Shown here: positions 62,343-64,000 of the stretch, one piece after another | How positions within the stretch are numbered: position 1 is the stretch's first letter | How the letters are laid out: every line of letters starts with the position of its first letter | Assembly (NCBI GenBank): GCA_965201115.1 | Contig: OZ241745.1 | Coordinates: forward strand, 1,240,001-1,304,000 | Direction of reading: 5' to 3' | DNA from: JANQOH01 sp965201115 | GTDB lineage: Bacteria; Pseudomonadota; Alphaproteobacteria; UBA7887 | Length of the DNA: 64,000 nt | Notes under the pieces: generated by a model | The model's input: the letters and a program-made list of their open reading frames with translations, nothing else | The model's database searches: none | What the model was told of the DNA's origin: nothing | Made by a program: the position numbers and the translations under genes

Positions 62343-63786
62343 CCCTCCGCGCGCGACGGCCCGGAAGCGCGCGCGCCTTGCCGGCATCGTTCGCCGCCGC
62401 GGGCATTTCGCCCGCGCCGCGGTATTCGCCGCCGCCGTGCTGTGTCCCGGCGCGCCGCATGCGGCGGAGCGCGCGGTCCCCGGCTCCGCCGCCGAGCTGC
62501 AACTTTCGTTCGCGCCTGTCGTCGAGGCCGCCGCCCCCGCGGTGGTCAATATCTACACGCGGCGCGTCGTGGCCGCCCGCCGCCGCGGCCCATTCTTCGA
62601 CGACCCCTTTTTCAACCGCTTTTTCGGCGACCTGTTCCGCGGCGCGCCGCGCGAGCGCGTGGAAAGCTCCCTCGGCTCCGGCGTGATCGTCTCCCCCGAC
62701 GGCATCGTCGTCACCAACAGCCACGTCATCGAGGATGGCGGCGCAATTACCGTCGCGCTTGCCGACCGGCGCGAATTCGAGGCCGAAATCGTCGGCAGCG
62801 ACGAAGCCTCCGACCTCGCCGTACTGCGCATCGATACCGGCGGCAAAAAACTCCCCGCCCTCGAACTCGGCGATTCCGACGCCATAAGGGTCGGCGATAT
62901 CGTACTCGCCATCGGCAACCCCTTCGGCGTCGGGCAGACCGTCACGAGCGGCATCGTCTCCGCCGATGTGCGCACCGGCGTCAAGGGCGGCGCCTTCATC
63001 CAGACCGACGCCGCCATCAACCCCGGCAATTCCGGCGGCGCTTTGGTAACGCTCGACGGGCGGCTGATCGGCGTCAACACCGCCATTCTGTCGCGGTCCG
63101 GCGGCTCCATCGGCATCGGCTTCGCCATCCCCGCCAATCTCGTTCGCGTCGCCGTGGCGGGCATGACCTCGGACGGCCGCATGGTCCGCCCATGGGTCGG
63201 CCTGGAAATCCAGCCTGTCACCGCCGACATCGCCCGCGCGCTTGGCCTGGAGCTCCCCACCGGCGTCCTTGTCGGCCGAACCCATCCCGCGAACCCCGCC
63301 GCGCTGAAGACCGGCGACGTCATCCTGACCGTCGATGGGCGCGAGGTTTTCGACGAAGACAGTTTCCGTTTCCGCCTTGCGACCCGGCCGCTCGGCGAGA
63401 CCGCGCGCCTGTCGGTTCTTTCGCGCGCCGGCCGGCGCGAGGAGCCGCTGCCGCTCGTCGCCCCTCCGGAGGACCCGCCGCGCAACGCGCGCCGCCTTGA
63501 GGGCCGCCACCCCCTCGCCGGCGCGACCGTGGCGAATCTCTCGCCGGCGCTCAATCGCGAACTCGAATTGTCCATGTTTTCGAGCGGCGTGGCGGTTCTG
63601 CGGGTCGGTCGCGGGCCGGCGGCGCGCCTCGGCCTCCGGCGCGGCGACATCCTGCTCGAAATCGCCGGCCGCGCGGTCGAGACCACCGCCGGACTGGCGC
63701 GCGCGCTGTCGCGCGAACGCCGCGAATGGCCGCTCGCCATCCGCCGCGGGAGCGAGACGCTGCGCGTCGTCGCGCGCGGCTCATGA
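62323..63786 (+). CDS. Periplasmic serine protease HtrA/DegP-like
   Basis: A 487-aa trypsin-like protease with chaperone function in the periplasm. A signal segment ends near residue 48 (PHAAE). The catalytic triad is His134 (NSHVIED), Asp164 (SDLAVLRI) and Ser237 (NPGNSGGAL). Two PDZ domains follow, at about 285-375 and 405-480. A Phe/Arg-rich LA-loop segment (FFDDPFFNRFFGDLF) matches DegP/DegQ. Position after rplQ is usual for alphaproteobacteria. The ATG overlaps rplQ by 20 bases. Confidence 0.92.
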   Translation: MRTKRLSPPRATARKRARLAGIVRRRGHFARAAVFAAAVLCPGAPHAAERAVPGSAAELQLSFAPVVEAAAPAVVNIYTRRVVAARRRGPFFDDPFFNRFFGDLFRGAPRERVESSLGSGVIVSPDGIVVTNSHVIEDGGAITVALADRREFEAEIVGSDEASDLAVLRIDTGGKKLPALELGDSDAIRVGDIVLAIGNPFGVGQTVTSGIVSADVRTGVKGGAFIQTDAAINPGNSGGALVTLDGRLIGVNTAILSRSGGSIGIGFAIPANLVRVAVAGMTSDGRMVRPWVGLEIQPVTADIARALGLELPTGVLVGRTHPANPAALKTGDVILTVDGREVFDEDSFRFRLATRPLGETARLSVLSRAGRREEPLPLVAPPEDPPRNARRLEGRHPLAGATVANLSPALNRELELSMFSSGVAVLRVGRGPAARLGLRRGDILLEIAGRAVETTAGLARALSRERREWPLAIRRGSETLRVVARGS

Positions 63787-64000
63787 GCGCGCTGTTCGCG
63801 GCGGAGGAGCTGGAGCGCGGCGCGCCGCGGCCGCTCGCCGACCGCTTGCGCCCCGGTTCCCTGGCCGCGGTGCTCGGACAGGGCCGTCTTCTCGCCGCCG
63901 ACAAGCCCATCGGACGGATGATCGCCTCCGGCGCCTTGGCCTCGACGATCCTCTGGGGGCCTCCGGGTTGCGGCAAGACGACGATTGCGCGGCTTCTCGC
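63783..64000 (+). CDS. rarA: Replication-associated recombination protein RarA, truncated by the window edge
   Basis: The first 72 codons of a AAA ATPase of the RarA/MgsA family, which acts at stalled replication forks. PLADRLRPGSLAAVLGQGRL and the Walker A WGPPGCGKTTIARLLA are diagnostic. The ATG overlaps the htrA stop by four bases. The gene continues beyond position 64000. Confidence 0.9.
   Translation, partial: MSALFAAEELERGAPRPLADRLRPGSLAAVLGQGRLLAADKPIGRMIASGALASTILWGPPGCGKTTIARLL

Overview
The window is a very GC-rich chromosomal segment of an alphaproteobacterium. Gene orders typical of that class support this: ftsE-ftsX followed by a DUF218 protein and plsC; purN-purM next to a DUF2066 protein, an AI-2E-type permease and an Hda-like protein; dapF-mtaB-ftsY-yciB; str-S10-spc-alpha ribosomal operons ending rplQ-htrA-rarA. 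The order within the class cannot be resolved from sequence reading alone. A NavAb-type sodium channel and a glycine betaine transporter fit a saline or marine habitat, but that is inference.

Layout. 0.4-2.3 kb: mobA and fdhD (molybdenum cofactor and formate dehydrogenase maturation) on the minus strand, then a DUF1330 gene. 2.3-5.5 kb: ftsE, ftsX, a DUF218 protein, plsC. 5.5-9.4 kb, minus strand: argE-type deacetylase, voltage-gated sodium channel, purN, purM. 9.4-15.7 kb: DUF2066 protein, permease, Hda-like ATPase, two SDR oxidoreductases around a Ppx/GppA phosphatase. 15.8-20.5 kb: ketopantoate reductase-like gene, then an acyl-CoA dehydrogenase, 3-hydroxyisobutyryl-CoA hydrolase and 3-hydroxyisobutyrate dehydrogenase that together match valine catabolism, then a MarR regulator. 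20.6-26.7 kb: PPOX-family flavoprotein, TAXI-type binding protein, nth, meaB, an enolase-superfamily enzyme, rpmB, a queuosine-precursor-type transporter. 26.7-27.8 kb: an atypical hairpin-rich stretch with a small repeat-containing gene under a clear promoter. 27.8-34.2 kb: orphan ABC binding protein, dapF, mtaB, ftsY, yciB, an outer-membrane beta-barrel protein. 34.4-37.5 kb, minus strand: proV-proW-proX.

38-62.3 kb is the ribosomal superoperon: rpsL-rpsG-fusA-tuf, the S10 and spc genes to secY-adk, then rpsM-rpsK-rpoA-rplQ. It continues into htrA and a truncated rarA. Between adk and rpsM, normally adjacent in this class, lies a 5.5-kb insertion of AT-richer DNA. It holds a three-gene cassette (DUF262 protein, AAA ATPase of DUF3696 type, 319-aa protein of unknown function) with its own candidate promoter, followed by a decayed toxin-antitoxin pair whose PIN toxin has lost a catalytic Asp and carries an amber codon. 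A candidate promoter after the insertion could drive the separated rpsM-rpoA genes. I regard this cassette as a probable anti-phage or other genome-defence system and the most interesting object in the window.

Other notable features are a family of palindromic intergenic repeats whose stems show compensatory changes, an S5 protein with a tandem-repeat C-terminal tail of about 135 residues, a perfect 22-bp inverted repeat in the rpsL leader, a tuf gene with codon use unlike its neighbours, and an SDR protein without the usual Tyr-Lys catalytic pair. Several promoters match the sigma-70 consensus with 16-18 bp spacing. Many genes in operons overlap by four bases (ATGA or GTGA).
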